Shown: positions 17,024 to 24,987 of the stretch, piece after piece
How positions within the stretch are numbered: the first letter of the stretch is position 1
How the letters are laid out: each line of letters begins with the position of its first letter
Source: DATFVJ01 sp963727015
GTDB taxonomy: Bacteria; Actinomycetota; Actinomycetes; Streptosporangiales; Streptosporangiaceae
Length of the DNA stretch: 64,000 nt
Reading direction: 5' to 3'
NCBI GenBank assembly: GCA_963727015.1
Contig: CAVSEV010000005.1
Coordinates: forward strand, 558,001 to 622,000
Notes under the pieces: generated by a model
What the model was told of the DNA's origin: nothing
What the model saw: the letters and a program-made list of their open reading frames with translations, nothing else
The model's database searches: none
Made by a program: the position numbers and the translations under genes

Positions 17024-17418
17024 CCGTTCTTCTCGACGCGAACGTGCTCATCGCGCTACTCGTTGAGGATCATGTTCACCATGGCGCCGCCGAGAACTGG
17101 TTCGTTGGCATGAGCGGAAACTTCGCGACGTGCCCGATCACTCAAGGCAGCCTGATACGGCTGCTCATCCGCGAAGGACAGCCGGCCAGCGCGGCACGAG
17201 AGATCCTCAACGGCACCACCGCTGATCCGCGGCACGAATTCTGGCCCGACGATGTCTCGTACACCGATGTCCCCGCCCAGGGAATCATCGGTCACCGCCA
17301 GGTGACCGATGCTTACCTGGCGCAGCTCGCGCGGGCACACGGGTCCCGGCTCGCTACGTTCGACCAGGCGATGGCCAAGCTTCACCACGAGGTGGCCGAG
17401 CTTGTCCCTGATGGCTAA
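17020..17418 (+). CDS. vapC: VapC-type PIN-domain toxin RNase
   Basis: This 132-residue PIN-domain ribonuclease has the acidic residues of the metal site: LLDANVLIAL (Asp6), the TQGSLIRLLIREG helix, VTDAYLAQLA (Asp near 99) and RLATFDQAM (Asp near 116). Family members cleave tRNA or rRNA when not bound by VapB. The pattern looks complete, so the toxin is probably active. It is coupled to vapB through a 4-nt overlap. Confidence 0.92.
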   Translation: MTVLLDANVLIALLVEDHVHHGAAENWFVGMSGNFATCPITQGSLIRLLIREGQPASAAREILNGTTADPRHEFWPDDVSYTDVPAQGIIGHRQVTDAYLAQLARAHGSRLATFDQAMAKLHHEVAELVPDG

Positions 17419-17620
17419 CGGCCCAATGCCTCGCCCGGGGCAGCACGCCCCGGCGCCGCCACGATCCCAGCGGGTACTGGCAGTGACAGCCGGCGTGGCG
17501 AAGCGACGGCTACACAGCCACGGTACCTTGCGCCACCCCGACGTCACCGCCAGTCTCCAGTGCGCCGCCAAGCCTTGGGCGTGAGGCGGCAGCCATAAGC
17601 TGTTTCCGCAGATCAAGCGA

Positions 17621-17767
17621 CATATCTGCGCATGCAGCCATAGTCCGCTCTGCCGACACCACCACAAGATCAAACAAACCCCCGGCTGGCGCCTCGAACA
17701 ACCCCGCCCCGGCCTCCTCATCTGGACCGCCCCCACCGGCCGCAAATACACCACCGGCATCCCCTGA
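17621..17767 (+). pseudogene. C-terminal relic of a DUF222/HNH endonuclease-like gene
   Basis: In frame up to TGA 17765-17767, the DNA encodes CACSHSPLCRHHHKIKQTPG, then LEQPRPGLLIWTAPTGRKY. This is the HNH end of the DUF222-HNH proteins that are multicopy in actinomycetes (LCRHHHxxKxxxGW, WTxPTGRxY). The upstream DUF222 region is absent. The stretch 17419-17620 otherwise shows nothing recognisable. Confidence 0.75.
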
Positions 17768-17806
17768 ACCCCCATGCCGGCGACACCCCGCTCCACCGCG
17801 TCTGTG

Positions 17807-18763
17807 CTAGATGTCAGGGAGCTGCGGCGCTCGCTCCACCGGGTCAGCGGGCCCTGCAGTCATCCAGTCATCGCCGCCCAGCCGCACACATGGCCGCCCG
17901 CTTGGGTCGCGCGCGCCGTCGCGCCGAACCAGCCGAACACTGACGAACTCGCCGGGCTCCGGCGCCGGCAGGCCGAGCGCGGCCGCGGTCTCCCGGTGAC
18001 TCCCGTAGCCACCGAAGATCACAACACCCTCACCACGTAGCTGGTCGCGGGCGCCGCCGCCCGCGCGGACGCGTTTCATGTAGTCGTCCTGCTGCGCGAT
18101 TGTCGCGATCACGGCCCGGGTGATCCGCCTTCGCTGCGCGCGTCGGAAGAGCTCGTTCACCCGCTGCTGTCCCGATGGCAGTGCGAGTATCTGCGTGACG
18201 GTTGGCGAGGGCAGCCGTAGCAGCGCGTTCTCGGCAAGCGGCGCGCGCAGATGCAACCACCGGATCGCGCCGATCCCGGTCTCGTTGAGCCCGCGCTTGA
18301 GGTCCCGGTTGGCCGCCGCGCGCAGGTGCTGGTCACGCGCCCGCACCAGGCCCGCGCACCAGCGGCCCTGCTCGTCGCTTGCCGACACGAGAAGTAGCAG
18401 CATCCCTAACGCCTCCGGTGGGATCATCCACCCGCCAACGCGCTGCGAGAACTTGCAGTCGACCTCGGCGCCTGCGATCGAGTAGTCGAGTACCGCGCCA
18501 TCCGCGAAGCCGAACTCCCGCTGCAGGTTGATCTCAACCAGGGTGCCCGCGTGCGTCTTTTCGGTCTTGTGCAGCTGATCCCACCGGTACCGGCCAGTAT
18601 TGCGGCCGTCGAGTAGCAGGTCGATGGTGCGGCGGAGCGCCGCCGCGATGCGCTGCCCGCTGGGATCGAGGGTGAGCAGGCTGCGCGCCACCCGGTCCTG
18701 CTCGGGATCTTCGTCGGCGGGGATCTCCATACCGGGAAACGGGGCTTGGATCGCGTCCCACAT
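17807..18763 (-). CDS. NaeI-family type IIE restriction endonuclease
   Basis: This 318-residue protein is close in length to NaeI (317) and resembles it along its length as I recall that sequence: RWDQLHKTEKTH, LVEINLQREF, LDYSIAGAEVDCKFS (the Asp...Asp-x-Lys catalytic set), GGWMIPPEALG, ANRDLKRGL, RVNELFRRAQRRRI, AQQDDYMKRVR, GGARDQL and EGVVIFGG. NaeI cuts GCCGGC and must bind a second site to be activated; the C-terminal half carries that CAP-like regulatory domain. The position equivalent to NaeI Leu43 appears to be Leu, the endonuclease form and not the topoisomerase-like Lys mutant. The start is fixed by TGATG, where the ATG overlaps the stop of the upstream gene. No cytosine methyltransferase is in the window. 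Confidence 0.93.
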   Translation of the reverse strand: MWDAIQAPFPGMEIPADEDPEQDRVARSLLTLDPSGQRIAAALRRTIDLLLDGRNTGRYRWDQLHKTEKTHAGTLVEINLQREFGFADGAVLDYSIAGAEVDCKFSQRVGGWMIPPEALGMLLLLVSASDEQGRWCAGLVRARDQHLRAAANRDLKRGLNETGIGAIRWLHLRAPLAENALLRLPSPTVTQILALPSGQQRVNELFRRAQRRRITRAVIATIAQQDDYMKRVRAGGGARDQLRGEGVVIFGGYGSHRETAAALGLPAPEPGEFVSVRLVRRDGARDPSGRPCVRLGGDDWMTAGPADPVERAPQLPDI

Positions 18764-19911
18764 CACCCGGCTGAGCGTAGCCGAGGGTTGGCGGCAGACG
18801 TCGTAGCCCGGCCCGAACGCCTCAGCCGATCTGCGGGATACTCGCTGGCCGGCGCGCCGGCCCAGGCGGACATGAGGCGCGGCGGCTCCCATCCGAGCGC
18901 GGCCAGGCCGAGCTCGCCGTAGCGGTCGAGTGCTTCGCGGCACATCGTGCGCCAGGCTTGTTCCCTCGCCGGGCCGTCGCGGCCGCGCAGGCGATCGGCG
19001 GCACCGAGCAGCACGTCGAACGTGTGTGCGTTCGCGTCGAACACCGACGCCGATGACAGCCAGTCCGGTGTCCGCCCGCGGCAACTGGCGCAATGGCAGG
19101 CCCAGGCGGCATTGTCGGGGGTGGCTTCGTACGCGTGAACCACCATCGCGACGGTCGCCAACGACAGGACGGGAGCAGCGATGATCTCGGGCCTGGCCGC
19201 CTGCCAACGGGACCTTCTTGCCGCAGGCTTCTCCTCACTGGTTGCGGGCAGCAGATGCCGGAGGCTGCGGCGCACCCCAACCGCGGCCCATTGCGCGCCG
19301 AGCGCGAGCGCGCCGAGCGCGCCGACGCCCGCGGCCAGGACAGCCAACGATGGCGCCGCACGAAGCAGGGCGATCAGGCCGCCAGCCGCCCTCGGGGTAG
19401 CAAGGGCATCGCCGGCATGCTCGAGGACGAGGGCGACGGGGAGGCCATGCACGAGCACCTCGGCGATCAATCGCTCCCGGTCCTGGCGCAGCCAGTGCGG
19501 GTGCAGCGGGAGCACAGCCGTCACGTCCGGGCCTGCGTCAGCGGCATTGCGCAGGACGGCGCGCAGTGCCTCCAGATCACCGTCGCCGATGTAGCCGGAG
19601 TCGGTGAGAACTGGAGCGATGCCCGCGTCCCGCTGGCCGGTCAGCCAGGATTGCGTGACGGCAACCGTCCCCCTGATGCGTGACGCGCCCGCGTATCTGC
19701 GCCGGTCAGTCAGCATCGGGCGGGCGTATCCCTGGCGGCGCGCCGCGTGCACGGCCTCGATCGCGCCAGCTCCCGTGAACACCACGCCGCTACCTGGCCG
19801 GTCGGCCAGCCGCAGCACCTCGAGCGACTCCCGCGCCGCGGCCTGGACCATCAGGCATCCGGTTACTGGCATGGCTGCCGGTACCTGTGCAGTGGCGGAC
19901 GCCGACCCCAT
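18763..19911 (-). CDS. Protein with TGT-like zinc motif, coupled to NaeI homologue
   Basis: This 382-residue protein starts at ATG 19911 behind GGAGG (6-nt spacing) and ends in TGATG overlapping the endonuclease start. The first ~240 residues alternate strands and helices in a way that suggests a TIM barrel (GVVFTGA, MLTDRRRYAG, IAPVLTDSGYIGD, VTAVLPLHPHW, LPVALVLEHAGD, SLAVLAAGVGALGALALGA). The last third contains ACHCASC followed by NAHTFDV, i.e. Cys-x-Cys-x2-Cys then His 19 residues on. That resembles the zinc site of tRNA-guanine transglycosylases, where the His is about 26 residues on. LTDSG also echoes that family's active-site region. Because TGT relatives (DpdA) insert 7-deazaguanines into DNA, a base-modification role is conceivable, but this is inference. 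Confidence 0.55.
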   Translation of the reverse strand: MGSASATAQVPAAMPVTGCLMVQAAARESLEVLRLADRPGSGVVFTGAGAIEAVHAARRQGYARPMLTDRRRYAGASRIRGTVAVTQSWLTGQRDAGIAPVLTDSGYIGDGDLEALRAVLRNAADAGPDVTAVLPLHPHWLRQDRERLIAEVLVHGLPVALVLEHAGDALATPRAAGGLIALLRAAPSLAVLAAGVGALGALALGAQWAAVGVRRSLRHLLPATSEEKPAARRSRWQAARPEIIAAPVLSLATVAMVVHAYEATPDNAAWACHCASCRGRTPDWLSSASVFDANAHTFDVLLGAADRLRGRDGPAREQAWRTMCREALDRYGELGLAALGWEPPRLMSAWAGAPASEYPADRLRRSGRATTSAANPRLRSAG

Positions 19912-20091
19912 AACCCGCCTCCACGCCGGTCACAGAAATCTACCTGCTACGACATGTGTACCCATAGGAGCTCCTTCAGCCGGGGGAAGTTCCGGCGCGG
20001 CCGTGTTCGACGGCAAGCTCTCTCCTGGCAGCTCTCTCCTGGCAGATCTGGCCCGGCAGGTCTGGCCCCGCAGCCGCTGTTTACCGTTGCA

Positions 20092-20100
20092 GGCTCCGGT
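20092..20100. repeat. 9-bp target-site duplication, left copy
   Basis: GGCTCCGGT lies immediately outside the left inverted repeat of the ISKra4-type element and is repeated exactly at 21981-21989. Confidence 0.9.
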
Positions 20101-20189
20101 GGGTGCACGACACATATGTAGGGGTCCCGCATCTGGGCAGGTTATTCTGGAAGTCTGGTTGTTCATCAACAACCAGATGAGGAGTGCCC

Positions 20190-20606
20190 ATGACCGAGCC
20201 GTCGCTCCCGGAGCTGGAGGCCGAGCGGGAACGGCTGTACGCGCAGCTCAGCGCAGTCGGTGCTTTCCGGCGCGGGTCGGTGAGCGAGAACTACCGGAAG
20301 TGCGGGAAGCCGAACTGCGGGTGCGCTCAGCCGGATCATCCTGGCCACGGGCCGAGGTTCTTGTGGACCCGGACCGCCCGGGGACGCGGCACTGTTGGCC
20401 GGCAGCTGGCTGCCGGGGAGGTGGAGAAGGTGCGGCGGGAGGTCGCCCGGCATGCGGAGTTCGCGGCGATCAGCGAGCAGATCGCGGAGGTGAACGAGAA
20501 GATCTGTGAGGCCAGGCCCGCCGCCGGAACGGATGCGCCCTCGGTGCCGGAGGGCGGAAAAGGGGGCTCTGCGGGGCGCTCGCGCAGGAGAAGGCCGCCG
20601 AGGTAG
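20190..20606 (+). CDS. ISKra4-type transposase, N-terminal frame (DUF6788-like)
   Basis: This 138-residue first frame of the element begins MTEPSLPELEAERERLYAQL with AGGAG upstream. It contains the small zinc-like region YRKCGKPNCGCAQPDHPGHGP typical of proteins that precede or fuse to ISKra4 transposases. Near its end the heptamer A-AAA-GGG (20558-20564) sits exactly where ribosomes could slip by -1 into the catalytic frame; unslipped translation ends at the TAG at 20604-20606 after a basic RSRRRRPP tail. Confidence 0.85.
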   Translation: MTEPSLPELEAERERLYAQLSAVGAFRRGSVSENYRKCGKPNCGCAQPDHPGHGPRFLWTRTARGRGTVGRQLAAGEVEKVRREVARHAEFAAISEQIAEVNEKICEARPAAGTDAPSVPEGGKGGSAGRSRRRRPPR

Positions 20607-21928
20607 GCCGCCTGGCGGCGGAAGCGGCCCGGTCGCTGGGCTGCGGCGATGCGGGGCTGGAAACCGCCGAGGCGGTGATCCGCGCCGGGATGCTGCAGGC
20701 GGGCTGCGGCATGCTGGAGAAGCTGCTGGCCGCCGATCCCGGCCACCGCGGCCCGCGGGTGCCGTGCGGCCACGGACATGAGGCCGAGTTTGTCTCTTAC
20801 CGGGACAAGGTGATCGACACGGTGCTCGGGGCGGTCACTTTGCCGCGCGCGTGGTATCACTGCGCGTCCTGTGGTCACGGCTTGGCCCCGCGCGATGCAG
20901 AGCTCGGCGTGGCAGGCGCGTCCATGTCGCCCGGGCTGCGGGCGATGAACGACCAGGCCGCTGCCGCCGGGCCGTTCGCGAAGGCCGCCCGGCTGCTGGA
21001 AAGCCTGGCCGGGGTACGGCTGACCGTCAAGCGGGTCGAGCGGGCAGCCGAGGCTAGCGGCGCCGCGGCGGCCGGGGCTGCCCGGGAGCGCGCCGGGCTG
21101 ATCACCGCCCGGAAGCTGGTACCGCTGCCGCCGGATCCGCTGCCGGACAAGCTTTATGCCGCGATCGACGGCACCGGCGTGCCCATGACCGCGAGGGAAA
21201 CGGCCGGGCGGGACGGCAAGGGCGAGGACGGCCGCGCCCGCACCCGCGAGGTCAAGCTCGGCGTCTTCTTCACCCAGGACAAAGTGGACGAGGACGGCTA
21301 CCCGGTCCGCGACCGGGACTCCTCCAGCTTCATCGCCACGTTCGAGCCCGCGAGCGTGTTCGCCGGCCTCGTGGAGGCAGAAGGCATCCGCCGCGGCGCC
21401 GGCCACGTCCGCCAGCTCACGATCCTCGGGGACGGCGCGGCCTGGATCTGGAACATTGCCGCCGCCAAGTTCCCCGAGGCCACCCAGATCGTGGACCTGT
21501 TCCACGCCCGCGAGCACCTGCACGACCTCGCCCGCCGCCTGGAGTTCATGCTCGGCGACCGTAAAGACGACTGGCTCGCCGCCCGCCCCGGGGACCTGGA
21601 CCACGGCGACATCGACGGCATCTGCAACGCCGCCCGCGCCTACCCCCTCCAAGGCGTCAAGAAAGACCAGCTGGACACAGCCCTGGGCTACTTCGAGAAC
21701 AACGCGCCCCGGATGCGCTACCACTGGTTCCGCTCCCGGAGCCTGTTCGTCGGCTCCGGCCTTGTTGAATCCGGCTGCAAAGCGGTCATCGGCCAGCGCC
21801 TCAAACTGTCAGGCATGCGCTGGACCGTTGCCGGCGCCGACGCGATCACCACGCTCCGCTGCCAGCAGGCCAGCCGCCCCGAAGACCGTCTCTGGAACGC
21901 ACCGCGCAACCAGACACCAGCTGCCTGA
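20564..21928 (+). CDS. ISKra4-type transposase, catalytic frame (expressed by -1 frameshift)
   Basis: Read in -1 phase from the slip site at 20558-20564, this frame continues without stop (LCGALAQEKAAEVGRLAAEA...) into the catalytic part. It carries a CGHGHEAEFVSYRDK start, a zinc-like HCASCGHGLAPRD, then KLYAAIDGTGVPM (first catalytic-type Asp), LTILGDGAAWIWNIA (second) and SGLVESGCKAVIGQRLKLSGMRW (Glu region). The first in-frame start codon is GTG 20675 and would skip ~37 conserved-looking residues, so fusion by frameshifting is more likely than independent initiation. Confidence 0.88.
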   Translation, partial: GLCGALAQEKAAEVGRLAAEAARSLGCGDAGLETAEAVIRAGMLQAGCGMLEKLLAADPGHRGPRVPCGHGHEAEFVSYRDKVIDTVLGAVTLPRAWYHCASCGHGLAPRDAELGVAGASMSPGLRAMNDQAAAAGPFAKAARLLESLAGVRLTVKRVERAAEASGAAAAGAARERAGLITARKLVPLPPDPLPDKLYAAIDGTGVPMTARETAGRDGKGEDGRARTREVKLGVFFTQDKVDEDGYPVRDRDSSSFIATFEPASVFAGLVEAEGIRRGAGHVRQLTILGDGAAWIWNIAAAKFPEATQIVDLFHAREHLHDLARRLEFMLGDRKDDWLAARPGDLDHGDIDGICNAARAYPLQGVKKDQLDTALGYFENNAPRMRYHWFRSRSLFVGSGLVESGCKAVIGQRLKLSGMRWTVAGADAITTLRCQQASRPEDRLWNAPRNQTPAA

Positions 21929-21980
21929 CCACCCGGACCCGCTAAACGATCTTGCTCACCTACAAAATTGGCGTGCACCC

Positions 21981-21989
21981 GGCTCCGGT
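21981..21989. repeat. 9-bp target-site duplication, right copy
   Basis: GGCTCCGGT lies immediately outside the right end of the ISKra4-type element and matches 20092-20100 exactly. Confidence 0.9.
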
Positions 21990-22129
21990 TAAGCCGCCAG
22001 CAAAATGTCAGACCCTCGTGAGACGGTCCAGTCGTAGCCGGCCAGATCCCCAGGCGTGGGCATCGCGGGGCCTGTGGCAGGGTGGAAAGGCCAGGGCCGA
22101 AGGCCGGGACAGAGACGGAGGGTTACCTC

Positions 22130-23551
22130 ATGATCGGTGCCCACGACTATGGCTTCCGCATTGACGCCACGCCGCTCATCGAGCAGGCGGCGGTAGCCCA
22201 CATTCACGGCATCTGTTTCAAAACAGGACCACCCGAGCGGGTAGGCGTAGAGCTGGAATGGCTGGTCCGCGATGCGCGAGACCGTGCGTTGCCAGTTGAA
22301 CCCCACCGCGTGAAGTCCGCGCTGGCCGGCCTCGGCAACCCGGGGGCGCTGCCCGCCAAGGGCTGCCTGACGACAGAACCTGGCGGCCAGCTCGAGCTCA
22401 GCTCGTTGCCGACCGCGAGCATCGGAAACTGCGTAACGGACGCGGCCCGCGACATGGCCGCCGTGACGGAAGCCATGCAGGCGGCAGGTCTCTGCCTATC
22501 CGGTCACGGCCTCGATCCTTTCCGCCCGCCCCTCCGAGTCATTGACTCGCCGCGTTACGCGGCGATGGAGGAGTTCTTCGACCGGTCAGGTCCCGCCGGG
22601 CGGATCATGATGTGCAGTACCGCTTCCGTTCAGGTGTGCCTGGATGCGGGGGAGGAAGGACCGGGCCAGCAGAGCTACAGCAAGCGCTGGCACCTGCTGC
22701 ACAAGATCGGGCCCGTGCTAGTCGCGGCATTCGCGAACTCGCCGCTTCTGCGGGGCCGTCCGACGGGCTGGCGATCGACCCGTCAGGCCGTATGGGCCCA
22801 GCTTGATCCGGGCCGCACCAGGCCACCGCAGGGAAACGGCCAACCGGGCGTCAGCACCGATCTTAGGTCCAGGTGGGCTGAGTACGCCCTGGATTCGAAG
22901 CTGATGTGCATAAGGCGCCCCGATAACGAATCATGGGTCGCGCCGCCCGGAGTGACCTTCCGTGACTGGCTACGCGGTGCTGATGCTGGCGCCGGCTCAG
23001 ACGGTGCAGGTTCCGGCGGTGCAGGTGCCTGCGGTACCGGTTCCGGCGGCGCCGATGTGCACAGGGACCACCCGCCCGCGGATACCGGCGGCGCGCACCG
23101 TGTCCACCGGATTGCCCACGGCCACGACGACGGTGGCCGCCGGCCCACCGTCGATGACCTGGAATATCACCTTTCCACCCTTTTCCCGCCAATCCGGCCG
23201 CGTGGTCACCTCGAGCTCCGCATGATCGACGCCCAACGTGGCGGTGGATGGGTCGTGCCGACCGCGGTTGCGTGGGCGCTGGTCAGTGATCCTCAGGCCG
23301 CCGATGCGGCACTCGCGGCAGCGGAGCCATTGTGGGACGGGCGGGGCGATCCTTGGTTGCGCGCGGCCCGTTATGGCCCCGCCGACGAAGCAGTCGCCCG
23401 TGCCGTCCGAGCGTGTTTCGAAGCCGCCGATGCCGGGCTGCGCCGCGCTGCCGCGCCCGCCCCGTTGCTGCGTTCGGTGACCGATTTCGCCGAACGCTAC
23501 GTGGAGCGTGGCCGATGTCCCGCTGATGATCTGCTCGAGGAGACCGCATGA
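22130..23551 (+). CDS. egtA: Glutamate-cysteine ligase EgtA (ergothioneine pathway)
   Basis: This 473-residue GCS2-like ATP-dependent ligase makes gamma-glutamylcysteine, the sulfur donor for EgtB. Family regions are visible: VGVELEWLVRDA, KGCLTTEPGGQLELSS, MMCSTASVQVCLDAG, KRWHLLHKIGPVLVAAFANSP and HLELRMIDAQ. ATG 22130 is chosen over the upstream GTG 22082 because GGAGGG lies about 8 nt before it. A Gly/Ala/Ser-rich insertion (about residues 280-330) interrupts the domain and looks like a disordered loop. It heads the egtABCD operon; its stop overlaps the egtB start (ATGA). Confidence 0.93.
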   Translation: MIGAHDYGFRIDATPLIEQAAVAHIHGICFKTGPPERVGVELEWLVRDARDRALPVEPHRVKSALAGLGNPGALPAKGCLTTEPGGQLELSSLPTASIGNCVTDAARDMAAVTEAMQAAGLCLSGHGLDPFRPPLRVIDSPRYAAMEEFFDRSGPAGRIMMCSTASVQVCLDAGEEGPGQQSYSKRWHLLHKIGPVLVAAFANSPLLRGRPTGWRSTRQAVWAQLDPGRTRPPQGNGQPGVSTDLRSRWAEYALDSKLMCIRRPDNESWVAPPGVTFRDWLRGADAGAGSDGAGSGGAGACGTGSGGADVHRDHPPADTGGAHRVHRIAHGHDDGGRRPTVDDLEYHLSTLFPPIRPRGHLELRMIDAQRGGGWVVPTAVAWALVSDPQAADAALAAAEPLWDGRGDPWLRAARYGPADEAVARAVRACFEAADAGLRRAAAPAPLLRSVTDFAERYVERGRCPADDLLEETA

Positions 23552-24987
23552 CCGCGCCGACCGGCAACACCGTGCCCAACTCCACCGAGGGTCTACGCGA
23601 GCGGATAGCCGTTGCGCTGCTCGCCGCACGTGACCGTACGCGCGGCCTCACCGACTGCGTCGACGATGCAGATCTGGTGCACCAGCATTCCCGTCTGATG
23701 TCGCCGCTTGTGTGGGATCTCGCGCATGTGGGCAATCAAGAGGAACTCTGGCTGCTCCGCGCCGTCGGCGGCCACGAGCCCATGCACCCGGAGATCGATC
23801 CGCTCTATGACGCGTTCGAGCATCCCCGCGCCGAGCGGCCGACCCTGCCCCTGCTGCCGCCCGGTGAAGCCCGGGCGTACCTCGGCGAGGTTCGGGGCCG
23901 GGTGCTTGACCTGCTGGAACGTGCGCCGCTGGCCGGTGCGCCGCTGGTAGCGGACGGGTTCGCGTTCGGCATGATCGCCCAGCATGAACAGCAGCACGAC
24001 GAGACGATGCTGATCACTCACCAACTCCGCGAGGGTGCGGCTGTCCTGCAGGCACCCGGGCCTGTACCGCAACCACCCGGGCGTGTACCGCAAGCACCCG
24101 GGCGTGTACCGCAAGCACCCGCGCCTGTACTGGCGGCATCTGCGCCTGCGCCACCGGGTACCACGGCTGACCTGCCGGCCGAGGTCTTTGTGCCGGCTGG
24201 CCCGTTCATGATGGGCACCTCGACCGAGCCGTGGGCCCTGGACAATGAGCGGCCTGCGCACCTGGTTGAGGTGGATTCCTTCCACCTTGACACCACTGCC
24301 GTGACCAACGCCGCTTACGCGGAGTTCATCGCGGACGGCGGATACGACGAGCCGCGATGGTGGAGCGGGCCTGGCTGGGAGCACCGGCAGCGGGCTGGGC
24401 TGACCTCGCCCGCGTTCTGGCACCGTGACGGCGGCGAGTGGGTGAGACGCCGGTTCGGCGCGATTGAGCCAGTCCCGCCCAGCCAGCCGGTCCTGCACGT
24501 TTGCTGGTATGAGGCCGACGCGTACGCGCGCTGGGCTGGGCGCCGGCTGCCCACGGAGGCCGAGTGGGAGAAGGCCGCGAGGCTCGACCCGGTGTCAGAC
24601 AGGTCGCGCCGGTACCCGTGGGGTGATGACGAGCCGGCCCTTGAGCACGCAAACCTGGGCCAGCGGCATCTCGAGCCCGCGGGGGCAGGCTGCTATCCGG
24701 CCGGGCAGGCTCCGTGTGGCGCCCGCCAGCTGATCGGCGACGTGTGGGAATGGACCTCGAGCGACTTCCTGCCGTACCCGGGTTTTGCGGCCTGGCCGTA
24801 CCGCGAGTATTCGGAGGTGTTCTTCGGCAGCACCTACAAGGTCCTGCGGGGCTGCTCGTTCGCGGTGGACCCGGTGGCCTGCCGCGCCACCTTCCGCAAC
24901 TGGGACTATCCGGTCCGCCGGCAGATCTTCGCCGGGTTCCGGACGGCGCGTGACGCTGGCCCGGCTATGCCTGCGGAGCGCGGCTGA
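23548..24987 (+). CDS. egtB: Hercynine oxygenase EgtB (sulfoxide synthase)
   Basis: This 479-residue non-haem iron enzyme joins gamma-glutamylcysteine to hercynine through an oxygen-dependent C-S bond. An N-terminal DinB-like bundle carries the iron ligands (LAHVGNQEELW, and HEQQHDET near residue 146). The C-terminal FGE-sulfatase fold starts at AGPFMMGTSTEPW and continues through RLPTEAEWEKAARLD, VWEWTSSDF, RGCSF and FRNWDYPVRRQIFAGFR. Between them an inserted linker (about residues 165-205) is encoded by 18-bp repeats and reads PGRVPQAPGRVPQAP. It overlaps egtA by 4 nt and egtC by 1 nt. Confidence 0.95.
   Translation: MTAPTGNTVPNSTEGLRERIAVALLAARDRTRGLTDCVDDADLVHQHSRLMSPLVWDLAHVGNQEELWLLRAVGGHEPMHPEIDPLYDAFEHPRAERPTLPLLPPGEARAYLGEVRGRVLDLLERAPLAGAPLVADGFAFGMIAQHEQQHDETMLITHQLREGAAVLQAPGPVPQPPGRVPQAPGRVPQAPAPVLAASAPAPPGTTADLPAEVFVPAGPFMMGTSTEPWALDNERPAHLVEVDSFHLDTTAVTNAAYAEFIADGGYDEPRWWSGPGWEHRQRAGLTSPAFWHRDGGEWVRRRFGAIEPVPPSQPVLHVCWYEADAYARWAGRRLPTEAEWEKAARLDPVSDRSRRYPWGDDEPALEHANLGQRHLEPAGAGCYPAGQAPCGARQLIGDVWEWTSSDFLPYPGFAAWPYREYSEVFFGSTYKVLRGCSFAVDPVACRATFRNWDYPVRRQIFAGFRTARDAGPAMPAERG

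Larger units (their letters stand above)
20101..21980 (+). mobile_element. Complete ISKra4-family insertion sequence, 1880 bp
   Basis: Terminal inverted repeats of 22 bp (20101-20122 and 21959-21980; 18 of 22 positions match when one is reverse-complemented, both outer ends GGGTGCACG) enclose two overlapping transposase frames. Perfect 9-bp direct repeats GGCTCCGGT flank the ends, so this is a single, structurally intact insertion. It sits upstream of the minus-strand NaeI/TGT-like pair and upstream of egtA. Confidence 0.93.
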
